Of a stretch of DNA of 64,000 bases, positions 26,361 to 34,252 are shown in pieces. The stretch lies in the NCBI GenBank assembly GCA_036261615.1, contig DATAKK010000007.1, positions 1-64,000 of the forward strand. The letters run 5' to 3'. The notes beneath the pieces were generated by a model. It was not told where the DNA came from, searched no databases, and saw only the letters and a list, made by a program, of their open reading frames with translations. Numbering within the stretch: the first letter of the stretch is position 1; the number at the start of each line of letters is the position of its first letter. A program made the position numbers and the translations under genes. Source of the DNA: JAJYQH01 sp036261615. Lineage in GTDB: Bacteria; Actinomycetota; Actinomycetes; Propionibacteriales; Propionibacteriaceae.

Positions 26361-26888
26361 TCAGCTGCTCGGCGTGCTGCTCGGGCTGGCCGGCACCGGG
26401 GAGGGGGAGCCCGACTGGCTGTAGTCGGGGTTGCTCGTCGAGGTGATCGGCGCCTGCACGGTGATGTCGCCGCTCTTGCTGAACGTGAACGTGACGTTCG
26501 CGGTCTCTCCGGCGCCGAGATCGGGCGAGCTGAGGGTGATACCGGAGTCGTCGAGCTTGGTGAGCACGTTCGCCGACATCCCCCGGTTCACCTGAACCGT
26601 GGTGAACGGCTTCCCCTGGCTGCCGTCGAGCTTCACGGGGGCGCCCGACACCGAGACCAGCGTGTCGTCCTGCGAGGAGAGCACCGAGGCGATCAGCCGC
26701 GCGTTCGTGCCGGAGGCGACGAGGACGACGTTCATCACCTGGACGCCGCCGGCCGACGCGTTGACGCCCGCCGCCGGGTGGTTGGGGTCGAGGGTGGCGA
26801 ACGAACAGGCCGAGGTGGCGAGCGCGAGCGAGCCGGCGCACAGGGCGGCAATGGCGATGCGGGCGACTCGGGTGGTGCGCTTGGTCAT
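26361..26888 (-). CDS. Putative secreted lipoprotein of unknown function
   Basis: The 175-residue protein has an N-terminal signal: basic MTKRTTRVAR, a hydrophobic core IAIAALCAGSLALA and TSAC with Cys at position 28. The lipobox is imperfect, with Thr at -3, so lipidation is probable rather than certain. The mature part has beta-rich repeats (VQVMNVVLVASGTNARLIASVLS; VTFTFSKSGDITVQAPI) like a small Ig-like or copper-chaperone-like sandwich, and ends in a Ser/Pro tail. I do not recognise a defined family. The ATG at 26888 follows GGA; further upstream codons in frame would spoil the signal peptide. It sits between regX3 (convergent) and carD (divergent). Confidence 0.75.
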   Translation of the reverse strand: MTKRTTRVARIAIAALCAGSLALATSACSFATLDPNHPAAGVNASAGGVQVMNVVLVASGTNARLIASVLSSQDDTLVSVSGAPVKLDGSQGKPFTTVQVNRGMSANVLTKLDDSGITLSSPDLGAGETANVTFTFSKSGDITVQAPITSTSNPDYSQSGSPSPVPASPSSTPSS

Positions 26889-27109
26889 GGTTCCGTCCTG
26901 GCTCGTCGTCGTGGCGGGAAGGGAGGGCTCGGTGCCCGAGCGGTGCACGGTCTGTGGCGACAGCCTACCGACAAACACTCCGGAACGCGCTCGGGCGATC
27001 ATCGCCCGGGACGGCGCGCAGGCACAGAATCGGTTCAAAGTCAAGAGTGAGAATTGCCGGAAAAGGCGAATTCACAAGGGGAAACGCAGTGGGGGCCGGG
27101 CTGACTCCG

Positions 27110-27118
27110 TGGTAAACT
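27110..27118 (+). promoter_or_regulatory. Extended -10 promoter of carD
   Basis: TGGTAAACT is an extended -10 (TGn-TAAACT), 25 bases before the carD ATG. The upstream bases 26990-27110 are clearly less GC-rich than the surroundings and contain an imperfect hairpin, GAATTGCC paired with GGCGAATTC (27051-27073). Confidence 0.5.
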
Positions 27119-27143
27119 GGATTGGCGAAAGGGGTTGCAAGAT

Positions 27144-27629
27144 ATGACATTTACGGTCGGTGAGACGGTGGTCTATCCCAACCATGGGGCGGCTGTCATC
27201 GAAGACATGGAGACCCGGCAGATCAAGGGTGAGGATCGACTCTACCTGGTTCTGCGCATCATCGGACAAAACGACCTAGTGGTGCGGGTTCCTGCCTGCA
27301 ACCTCGACCTGGTCGGCGTCCGGGATGTGGTCGATCAGGATGGTCTCGAGCGGGTCTTCTCGGTGCTGCGGGCGCCGCACACGGAGGAGCCCACGAACTG
27401 GTCGCGTCGGTTCAAGGCGAATCTCGAGAAGCTGCACAGCGGCAACGTGCTCAAGGTGGCCGAGGTCGTGCGCGACCTGTGGCGCCGCGAGCGCGAGCGC
27501 GGCCTCTCGGCGGGTGAGAAGCGGATGCTGGCCAAGGCCCGCCAGATTCTCGTCTCGGAACTGGCTCTGGCCGAGAAGGTCGAGGAGGATCGCGCCGAGG
27601 TCATGCTCGACGAGGTGCTCGCCTCCTGA
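27144..27629 (+). CDS. carD: CarD-type RNA polymerase-binding transcription factor
   Basis: The 161-residue protein has an N-terminal Tudor-like RNAP-interacting domain (FTVGETVVYPNHGAAVIEDMETR, residues 2-60) and a C-terminal helical DNA-contacting domain rich in Arg/Lys, with the conserved Trp in PTNWSRRFKAN. CarD stabilises open promoter complexes, notably at rRNA promoters, and is essential in mycobacteria. GAAAGGGG lies upstream as ribosome binding site for ATG 27144. In mycobacteria carD is followed by ispD and ispF; here ispF comes next with no ispD between. Confidence 0.94.
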   Translation: MTFTVGETVVYPNHGAAVIEDMETRQIKGEDRLYLVLRIIGQNDLVVRVPACNLDLVGVRDVVDQDGLERVFSVLRAPHTEEPTNWSRRFKANLEKLHSGNVLKVAEVVRDLWRRERERGLSAGEKRMLAKARQILVSELALAEKVEEDRAEVMLDEVLAS

Positions 27630-27660
27630 GGCTGCTCCGCTAGATTCTCCCTATGCACAC

Positions 27661-27690
27661 ACCGGCCGTCACCCTCGGGTGGCGGCCGGT
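27661..27690 (+). terminator. Strong hairpin after carD
   Basis: ACCGGCCG pairs with CGGCCGGT. The stem continues through a T-G wobble and CACC/GGTG to a CTCG tetraloop, giving 13 stacked pairs, and is followed by TTCGT. It separates carD from ispF. Confidence 0.65.
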
Positions 27691-27747
27691 TCGTCATGTC
27701 CGGGGCCGGATGCGCCCCGTCCCCTGGGGGCGCGGCGGAGCGCGACG

Positions 27748-28221
27748 ATGGTGATCCGCACGGGCATCGGGGTGGACGTCCACCGGCTCGAGCCGGGCGT
27801 GCCCATGTGGTGCGCGGGGCTGCACTTCCCCGACGAGGACCGCGGCCTGGCCGGCCACTCCGACGGCGACGTGGCCGCGCACGCGCTGTGCGACGCCCTG
27901 CTCAGCGCCGCGGGCCTGGGCGACCTCGGCAGCAACTACGGCACCAGCGATCCCCGGTGGGCGGGCGCGTCCGGCACCGCGTTCATCGAGGAGACCGTGG
28001 CCCGGGTGCGCGCCGCCGGCTTCGAGGTCGGCAACGTCTCGGTGCAGGTGATCGGCAACCGCCCCCGGCTGGCCGGCCGGCGCGTCGAGGCGGAGCGCGT
28101 CCTCTCGCAGGCGGCCGGGGCCCCCGTCTCGGTGGGCGCGACGACGACCGACGGACTGGGCCTCACCGGCCGCGGGGAGGGAGTCGCCGCGATCGCGACC
28201 GCCCTCGTCCACCGGCGCTGA
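27748..28221 (+). CDS. ispF: 2-C-methyl-D-erythritol 2,4-cyclodiphosphate synthase
   Basis: The 157-residue IspF has the metal-binding DVH (D10, H12) and H45, the HSDGDV motif at 37-42, and the C-terminal CDP-binding signature GATTTDGLGLTGRGEGV. The trimeric enzyme makes MEcPP from CDP-ME phosphate in the MEP isoprenoid pathway. The start ATG at 27748 gives the usual N-terminus (MVIRTGIGVDVH). The usual partner ispD is not adjacent; the only IspD-like gene in the window is at 46397 in a different context. Confidence 0.95.
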   Translation: MVIRTGIGVDVHRLEPGVPMWCAGLHFPDEDRGLAGHSDGDVAAHALCDALLSAAGLGDLGSNYGTSDPRWAGASGTAFIEETVARVRAAGFEVGNVSVQVIGNRPRLAGRRVEAERVLSQAAGAPVSVGATTTDGLGLTGRGEGVAAIATALVHRR

Positions 28222-28237
28222 GCCGGTCCCCGGCCGA

Positions 28238-28327
28238 GGGGCGTACGATCTCTGCTCTCGCGTACGTTTCACAACGCGGCGGAATTGGCAGAGAACGTAC
28301 GCCGGAACGTCGTGAACGTACGCCGCG
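28238..28327. repeat. Family-B intergenic palindrome, copy B2 (GTACG half-sites)
   Basis: Lying between convergent ispF and the GNAT gene, this element has two forward half-sites (GCGTACGATC at 28241, GCGTACGTTTC at 28260) and two inverted ones (GAACGTACGCC at 28293, GTGAACGTACGCC at 28312). Its flanking words match B1 (GATCTCTGCTC, GGCAG, CGTCGTGAACG), but the core GGGCG of B1 is GTACG at the aligned sites. Confidence 0.75.
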
Positions 28328-28337
28328 GAACGGGCGC

Positions 28338-28862
28338 TCAGCGCGACCGGACGCCGAGCCACTGCTCGGCGCCGAACTGCTCGAACCGCTCCACCTCGGT
28401 GAACCCGAGCCTCGTCGCGAGCCGCATCGACGCGGCGTTCGCGCTCTGCGTGCACAGCACCACCGGCTCCTCGGGGGCCTCGCCGGCGAACCACTCGAGC
28501 ACCGCCGCGCACGCCTCGAGGGCGTACCCGCGTCCCCAGGCCCGCGGCAGGAACAGGTAGCCCAGTTCGAACCGCCCCGCCTCGGGACGCACCTGGGCGG
28601 GGGGTCGCTGCTCGAGCATCACCACCCCGATCATGGTGTCGTCGAGTTCCGCCACGAAGACTCCGGGACGCCGGCCGGGCACCTCCGGCATGGATCGCTC
28701 CAGCTCGTCCCGGTCGCTCGCACCGCCCACGTACGTGCCCACCTCGGGCGAGGAGAACAGGTCGACGAACGCGGGCCGGTCGCGGGGCGCGGGTTCGCGG
28801 AGCACCAGCCTCTCGGTCCGGATCGGGGCGGGCGGCCAGGTGACGGGTGCGGGATCGGTCAT
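28338..28862 (-). CDS. GNAT family N-acetyltransferase (RimJ/RimL type)
   Basis: The 174-residue acetyltransferase has a typical opening of the RimJ/RimL subgroup (IRTERLVLREPAPRDRPAFVDLFSSPEVGTYVGG), the acetyl-CoA loop region LPRAWGRGYALEACAAVLEW, and the conserved end VVLCTQSANAASMRLATRLGFTEVER. Substrates in this group range from ribosomal proteins to small amines; the target is unknown. It is a single gene divided from glyA by 35 bases, both on the minus strand. Confidence 0.82.
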   Translation of the reverse strand: MTDPAPVTWPPAPIRTERLVLREPAPRDRPAFVDLFSSPEVGTYVGGASDRDELERSMPEVPGRRPGVFVAELDDTMIGVVMLEQRPPAQVRPEAGRFELGYLFLPRAWGRGYALEACAAVLEWFAGEAPEEPVVLCTQSANAASMRLATRLGFTEVERFEQFGAEQWLGVRSR

Positions 28863-28897
28863 CCCCGCACGCTACCGAACCCGCCGGCTCGGGCTGC

Positions 28898-30334
28898 TCA
28901 GAGCTCGAGGCCGGGGTAGAGCGGGAAGCGCCCGAGCATCTCCTCGGTGGCCGCGTGGGTGCGCTCGGCGACTCCGTCGGCCAGCGTGTACTTGGCCTTG
29001 CCGGGCGCGCCGGACGCCGTCGTCGTGGCCCGGGTGTTCCTGAGCACGTCGACGATGAGCTCGGCGACCCGGTCGAACTCGTCCGCGCCGAAGCCGCGGG
29101 TGGTGAGCGCCGGGGTGCCCAGCCGGACGCCGGACGTGTACCACGCGCCGTTGGGGTCGGCCGGCACCGCGTTGCGGTTGGTGACGATGCCGGCGTCCAG
29201 CAGCGCCGACTCGGCCTGCCGGCCGGTGAGGCCGAAGGAGGTGACGTCGAGCAGCACGAGGTGGTTGTCGGTGCCGCCGGTGACCAGCGTGGCCCCGCGC
29301 CGGAGGAACCCTTCTGCGAGGCTCTTGGCGTTGTCGGCGACCCGCTGGGCGTAGTCGCGGAACTCCTGGGTGCGCGCCTCGGCGAGGGCGACGGCCTTCG
29401 CGGCGATGACGTGGCCGAGCGGGCCGCCGAGCACGAGCGGGCAGCCGCGGTCGATGTCGGCGGCGTACTCCTCCTTGGAGAGGATGAGACCGCCGCGGGG
29501 GCCGCGGAGCGACTTGTGGGTGGTCGTGGTGACGACGTCGGCGTGGGGGACGGGGTCCTCGTCGCCGGTGAAGACCTTGCCCGCCACCAGTCCGGCGAAG
29601 TGCGCCATGTCGACCATGAAGGTGGCGCCGACCTCGTGGGCGATCTCGGCGACCTTCGCGAAGTTGATCCGCCGCGGGTAGGCCGAGTAGCCGGCGACGA
29701 TGACGAGCGGCTTGAACTCCCGGGCCTGCGCGGCGAGCGCGTCGTAGTCGAGCAGCTGGGTCTCTGGATGGGTGCCGTAGCTGCGCTGGTGGAACATCTT
29801 GCCCGAGATGTTGGGCCGGAAGCCGTGGGTGAGGTGGCCCCCGGCGTCCAGGCTCATGCCGAGCATCCGCTGCTCGCCGAAGCGGCGGCGCAGCGTCTCC
29901 CAGTCGGCCTCCGACAGGTCGTTGACCTGCTTGGCGCCGAACTCGGCGAGGGCCGGTGTCTCGACCCGGTGGGCGAGGATCGCCCAGTAGGCGGTGAGGT
30001 TGGCGTCGATGCCGGAGTGCGGCTGCGCGTAGGCGTACTCGGCGCCGAACAGCTCCCGGGCGTGCTCGGCGGCCACCGACTCGACCGTGTCGATGTTCTG
30101 GCAGCCGGCGTAGAAGCGGTGACCGACAGTGCCCTCGGCGTACTTGTCGCTCAGCCAGGTTCCCATCGTGAGCAGCACCGGCAGCGAGGCGTAGTTCTCG
30201 CTCGCGATGAGCTTGAGCGAGGCGCGCTGGTCGGCCAGTTCCTGGCGGGTGGCCGCGGCGATGCGGGGCTCGACCGCCCCGATGATGCTCAGCGCCTGCT
30301 GGTAGGCCTGGCTGGCGGCGGACATGTCGGTCAC
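28898..30334 (-). CDS. glyA: Serine hydroxymethyltransferase (long form with internal insertion)
   Basis: The 478-residue PLP enzyme converts serine and tetrahydrofolate to glycine and methylene-THF. The Schiff-base lysine is K274 in VVTTTTHKSLRGPRGG, and further SHMT motifs are ASENYAS, YAEGTVGHRFYAGC, and FMVDMAHFAGLVAG. Compared with the usual enzyme of about 420 residues there is an extra segment of about 37 residues (near 121-157, from HRVETPAL to GEQRMLGMSL) between the GIDANLTAYWAIL helix and the DAGGHLTHG motif, plus a longer N-terminus. GTG 30334 is chosen for its GAGGAG ribosome binding site; ATG 30325 is possible. Confidence 0.94.
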   Translation of the reverse strand: MTDMSAASQAYQQALSIIGAVEPRIAAATRQELADQRASLKLIASENYASLPVLLTMGTWLSDKYAEGTVGHRFYAGCQNIDTVESVAAEHARELFGAEYAYAQPHSGIDANLTAYWAILAHRVETPALAEFGAKQVNDLSEADWETLRRRFGEQRMLGMSLDAGGHLTHGFRPNISGKMFHQRSYGTHPETQLLDYDALAAQAREFKPLVIVAGYSAYPRRINFAKVAEIAHEVGATFMVDMAHFAGLVAGKVFTGDEDPVPHADVVTTTTHKSLRGPRGGLILSKEEYAADIDRGCPLVLGGPLGHVIAAKAVALAEARTQEFRDYAQRVADNAKSLAEGFLRRGATLVTGGTDNHLVLLDVTSFGLTGRQAESALLDAGIVTNRNAVPADPNGAWYTSGVRLGTPALTTRGFGADEFDRVAELIVDVLRNTRATTTASGAPGKAKYTLADGVAERTHAATEEMLGRFPLYPGLEL

Positions 30335-30437
30335 TGCTGCTCCTCGGGATCGGCGAACGGGCCCCAATCTACCGGCAGCGGCCGACGGGGTGCTCGCCGA
30401 GCGCGACCGGTGGGAACCGGCGTCCGGACGCGGGGGG

Positions 30438-31391
30438 TCAGCCGCGGACCCGGCTCACCTCGTAGAGCGCGATGGACGCCGCGACCCCGGCGTTGAGGCT
30501 CTCGACCGCGCTCGTGATCGGGATGCGGGCCAGCGTGTCGCAGTGCTCGCGCACCAGCCGGGCCAGCCCCTCACCCTCGGAGCCGACGACGAGCACCATC
30601 GGCCCGTCGACACCCGGGACGCCGGCGATGTCGGTGTCGCCCTCGCCCGCGAGGCCGACGATGGTGAAGCCCGCCTTGGCGAACTGCTCCAGCGCCCGGT
30701 TGAGGTTGGTCGCCCGGGCCACCGGGATGCGGGCCGCCGCGCCGGCCGACGTCTTCCACGCCGCGGCGGTCATCCCTGCGGAGCGCCGCTCGGGGATCAG
30801 CACGCCGTGCGCGCCGAATGCCGCGGCTGAGCGGATGATCGCTCCGAGGTTGCGGGGGTCGGTGATGCCGTCGAGCGCCACGACCAGGCCCTCCGTGTCG
30901 GACGTGGCGGCCCGGGCCAGCAGGTCGTCGGGGTGCAGGTAGTCGTAGGAGGGCAGCTGCATCGCGATGCCCTGGTGGATGGTGCCACCGGTGAGCCGGT
31001 CGAGTTCCAGGCGGGTCACCTGGAGCATCGGGATCGAGTGCTCGCTCGTGAACTTGAGGATGTCGCGGAGCCGGTCGTCACGCTCCGCGCCGTCGGCGAT
31101 GTAGACGGTGCGGGCCGGCAGGTCGGCCTGCAGCGCCTCCAGCACCGGGTTGCGGCCGATCACCCACTCGGGGCCCACACCGGGCCGGCCGGTGCGCTTG
31201 CCGTCGCGCTGAGGGGTGGTGGGGCGCGCGGACGCCGCCTGCCTCGCCTTGTACGCCTTGTGGTACGGGCGGTCCTCGGCCTTCGGCGTCGGGCCCTTGC
31301 CCTCGAGGGAGCGCCGGATGCGACCCCCCGAGCCGGCGGTGTTGCCCTTGCCCTTGTGTCCGGCCCCGCGACGCTGGGAATTGCCTGCCAT
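30438..31391 (-). CDS. rlmB: 23S rRNA (guanosine-2'-O-)-methyltransferase RlmB
   Basis: The 317-residue SpoU-type methyltransferase has a basic, probably disordered 75-residue N-terminal extension, then the substrate-binding domain (GRNPVLEAL) and the knotted SPOUT domain. The three motifs are visible: GITDPRNLGAIIRSAAAFG, VLVVGSEGEGLARLVREHC and IPITSAVESLNAGVAASIALYE. RlmB methylates G2251 in the ribosomal P loop. The start codon overlaps the cysS stop by one base (TGATG), so it is translated after cysS in one operon. Confidence 0.93.
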   Translation of the reverse strand: MAGNSQRRGAGHKGKGNTAGSGGRIRRSLEGKGPTPKAEDRPYHKAYKARQAASARPTTPQRDGKRTGRPGVGPEWVIGRNPVLEALQADLPARTVYIADGAERDDRLRDILKFTSEHSIPMLQVTRLELDRLTGGTIHQGIAMQLPSYDYLHPDDLLARAATSDTEGLVVALDGITDPRNLGAIIRSAAAFGAHGVLIPERRSAGMTAAAWKTSAGAAARIPVARATNLNRALEQFAKAGFTIVGLAGEGDTDIAGVPGVDGPMVLVVGSEGEGLARLVREHCDTLARIPITSAVESLNAGVAASIALYEVSRVRG

Positions 31392-32815
31392 CAGTCCTCC
31401 ACTGTCCAGCGTGAGCCTTGCGGGGTGTCCTCGATCTTGAGTCCGGCCGTCGTGAGCGAGTCGCGGATGGCGTCGGCGGTGGCCCAGTCACGGGCCGCCC
31501 GCGCGTCGGCGCGCTGCTGGAGCAGGGTGTGCACGAGGCTGTCGACGACCGGACGCAGCCGGGCGTCGTCACCGGCCGCGGCCCCCGACGCCCAGACGGG
31601 GTCGTCGGCGTCCAGCCCGAGCACCGCGAGCATCCCCCGGACCTGCGCGTACGCACGGGCGGCGGTCTCGTCGTCGCCGGCGTCCAGGGCGGAGTTGCCC
31701 TCGCGGACGGCCTGATAGAGGGTCGCGACGGCGCCGGGGGTGCCGAGGTCGTCGTCCATCGCGGCCACGAAGGCGTCGGGGAGGGGCGTGTCGACCGCGT
31801 CGGGCGCGGCGAGGCCCGCGGTCTCGACCCGGCCGACGAAGTTGTCGATGCGGGCGAGCGACGCCGTGGCCTCGGCCAGCGACGTGTCGCTGAACTCGAT
31901 GGCCGAACGGTAGTGCGGCGCGACGAGATAGAACCGCACGGCGCGGGGCGGGTAGAGCCGGGTGACCTCGCTCACCAGGGCCCCGTTGCTCAGCGATTTG
32001 CTCATCTTCTCCCCGGCCGCGGTGACCCAGGCGTTGTGCATCCAGTAGCTCGCGAACGGGCGACCGGCGGCGCGGGCCTGGGCGAGTTCGTTCTCGTGGT
32101 GCGGGAAACGCAGGTCGATGCCGCCGCCGTGGATGTCGAACGCGGGGCCGAGGTACTTGCCGGCCATGGCCGAGCACTCGATGTGCCAGCCGGGCCGTCC
32201 CGGTCCCCAGGGCGAGGGCCAGGAGGCGGTGTCGGGCTCGGTGGGCTTGTGGCCCTTCCACAGGGCGAAGTCGTGCGGGTCGCGCTTCCCGCGCGGATCG
32301 GCGTCCTCGGCGGGCTCCATGTCCGACACCTGCTGGTGGGAGAGGACGCCGTACTCGGGCCAGGACGCGACGTCGAAGTACACGTCGCCCGACGCGTCGG
32401 CCGCGACGTAGGCGTGCCCGCGCTCGATGAGGGTCTGGATGAGCTGGATCATCTCCGGGATGTGACCGGTGGCCCGCGGCTCGTAGCTCGGCGCGAGGCA
32501 GCCGAGCGTGCCGTACGCGTCGTGCAGTTCGCGCTCGAACCGGTAGGCGTGCTCGAACCACGGCACGCCGCGCTCGGCGGAGGTGGCGAGGATCTTGTCG
32601 TCGATGTCGGTGACGTTCGCGACGATGCGCACCTCGTACCCGGAGTGGGTGAGCCAGCGGCGGAGCACGTCGAAGACGATCTCCTTGCGGATGTGCCCGA
32701 GGTGGGGGGCGGCCTGCACGGTGAGGCCGCAGTGGTAGATCGACACCTGACCCGGAACGAGGGGCACGAAGTCGACCACCCTGCCGCGCAGGCTGTCGTA
32801 CAAGCGGAACGTCAC
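31391..32815 (-). CDS. cysS: Cysteinyl-tRNA synthetase
   Basis: The 474-residue class I synthetase has the HIGH motif PHLGHI at 37-42 and KMSKS at 270-274. Zinc ligands fit C29, C214, H239 and E243. The motif CGLTVQAAPHLGHIR is the actinobacterial form of CGPTVYDYAHIGHAR. The start is GTG 32815, with TAGGGT seven bases upstream, overlapping the stop codon of the DUF4032 gene; a leaderless transcript is likely. It forms an operon with rlmB. Confidence 0.95.
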   Translation of the reverse strand: MTFRLYDSLRGRVVDFVPLVPGQVSIYHCGLTVQAAPHLGHIRKEIVFDVLRRWLTHSGYEVRIVANVTDIDDKILATSAERGVPWFEHAYRFERELHDAYGTLGCLAPSYEPRATGHIPEMIQLIQTLIERGHAYVAADASGDVYFDVASWPEYGVLSHQQVSDMEPAEDADPRGKRDPHDFALWKGHKPTEPDTASWPSPWGPGRPGWHIECSAMAGKYLGPAFDIHGGGIDLRFPHHENELAQARAAGRPFASYWMHNAWVTAAGEKMSKSLSNGALVSEVTRLYPPRAVRFYLVAPHYRSAIEFSDTSLAEATASLARIDNFVGRVETAGLAAPDAVDTPLPDAFVAAMDDDLGTPGAVATLYQAVREGNSALDAGDDETAARAYAQVRGMLAVLGLDADDPVWASGAAAGDDARLRPVVDSLVHTLLQQRADARAARDWATADAIRDSLTTAGLKIEDTPQGSRWTVED

Positions 32816-32825
32816 GCGCCCAACC

Positions 32826-34229
32826 CTAGCGTGGCTGCGTCTGGCGGGCCTTCGCGCGCAGGGCCTCGATGTCGAAGCCCCCGAACGGCGAGCCGGACGC
32901 CGGCTCCTCCCCGTCGACCTCGTCCTCCCAGGGATCGTAGGGACGCTCGGCGGCCTCGTCCTCCACGAACCCGGCGGACGGGTCGTAGGGGTTGCTCAGC
33001 TGGCGCCCGGTCTCGTCGACCCGTGCGAACTCGGAGCTGATCTCCTCGTCGGGCAGGTTGCGGAGCACCTCGTTGACGTAGCCGCGGGCGGCCTCGGTGA
33101 TCGGCACCTCGCGGAACTCGCGCTGCGACTGGTACCAGCGGTAGTCGAGCACCTCGTGGAAGATCTGCGCCATGTCGCGCTTGCCGCGCATCTCCGCGGG
33201 CACCACGGCGACGACCGGCTCGAACACCTGCACCAGCCACTGGTGCGCGACGACCGACTCGTCGACCTGCTGCTGGCCGGTGCGGAACCGGAACGTGTCG
33301 AGGTCGTTGAGCAGCCGCCGGGCCTGGTTCTCCTCGGCGTCCAGGCCGGTGAGCCGCATGAGCCGACGAGAGTGGTGTCCGGCGTCGACGACCTTCGGCT
33401 GGATCTGGATCGTCTGCCCCTCGTCGGACGTGCGGATGTCGAGCTCGGCGACGTCGAAGCCGAGCGCGTTGAGCCGGCGCACCCGGGACTCGATGCGGTG
33501 CAGCTCGGAGCCGGAGAATCTCTCGACCCCGGTGAGCTCGCGCCACAACTCCCGGTAGCGGTTCTCGATGGACGCGACCAGGGTGAGCGGGTCGAGGGCC
33601 TCGTCGAGGATGCCGCCGGCCTCGAGGTCGAGGAACTCGCCGTAGAGGTTGGTGCGGGCGATCTGCAGGTCGTGCTCGCGCTGCCCGTCGGTGAGCGAGT
33701 CGTGCAGTTCGCCGGTCTCGGCGTCGACGAGGTAGGCGGCGAACGAGCCGGCGTCGCGGCGGAACAGGACGTTCGACAGCGACACGTCGCCCCAGAGGAA
33801 GCCGAGCAGGTGCAGCCGGGCGAGGAGCACGACGAGGGCGTCGACGAGTCGCTCGACGGTTTCGCCGCGCACACCCTGGGAGAACAGCGAGCGGTAGGGC
33901 AGGGAGAACTGGAGGTGGCGGGTGATGAGCACCGGGTCGAGCGGCTCGCCGTCGACGTCGGTGCGCCCGGTGATCACGGCGACCGGCTCCACCGACGGGG
34001 TGTCGAGGCGGGTGAGGTCGTGCAGCAGCCGGTACTCGTGCACCGCGAGGTCTTCGATGACCTCCTTGGCCGCGTAGATCGCCTCACCGACCCGGATGAA
34101 CCGCACGACGTGCCGGGAGATGCCTCGCGGGAGCGCGATGAGGTACTCGGTGGGCCATTCTGCCAGCGGCGTCGACCAGGGGAGGGGGATCAGCCTTGCG
34201 TCTGGCTTGGCGCTGAGGAACCGGGGCAC
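32826..34229 (-). CDS. DUF4032 family, kinase-like protein
   Basis: The 467-residue protein has an N-terminal kinase-fold-like region: VGEAIYAAKEVIEDLAVHEYRLLHDL (Lys and Glu as in the small lobe), then HLLGFLWGDVSLSNVLFRRD with a catalytic-loop-like Asp-x5-Asn pattern, and AAYLVDAETGE in the place of the metal-binding DxG. The C-terminal half (about 240-400) is DUF4032-specific, ending in an acidic tail rich in Pro/Glu. The family is frequent in actinobacteria and grouped with lipopolysaccharide-kinase-like proteins; its substrate is unknown. Start GTG 34229, with GACAAT six bases upstream. There are 10 bases between its stop and the cysS start. Confidence 0.8.
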   Translation of the reverse strand: MPRFLSAKPDARLIPLPWSTPLAEWPTEYLIALPRGISRHVVRFIRVGEAIYAAKEVIEDLAVHEYRLLHDLTRLDTPSVEPVAVITGRTDVDGEPLDPVLITRHLQFSLPYRSLFSQGVRGETVERLVDALVVLLARLHLLGFLWGDVSLSNVLFRRDAGSFAAYLVDAETGELHDSLTDGQREHDLQIARTNLYGEFLDLEAGGILDEALDPLTLVASIENRYRELWRELTGVERFSGSELHRIESRVRRLNALGFDVAELDIRTSDEGQTIQIQPKVVDAGHHSRRLMRLTGLDAEENQARRLLNDLDTFRFRTGQQQVDESVVAHQWLVQVFEPVVAVVPAEMRGKRDMAQIFHEVLDYRWYQSQREFREVPITEAARGYVNEVLRNLPDEEISSEFARVDETGRQLSNPYDPSAGFVEDEAAERPYDPWEDEVDGEEPASGSPFGGFDIEALRAKARQTQPR

Positions 34230-34252
34230 GCCCCGATTGTCTCACCTCCGAC

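Noticed and set aside
30335..30437. Glycine or other riboswitch near glyA
   Set aside because: Only about 100 bases separate glyA from rlmB, and no conserved aptamer core is visible; the same holds for the metB leader, where only palindrome B3 is found.
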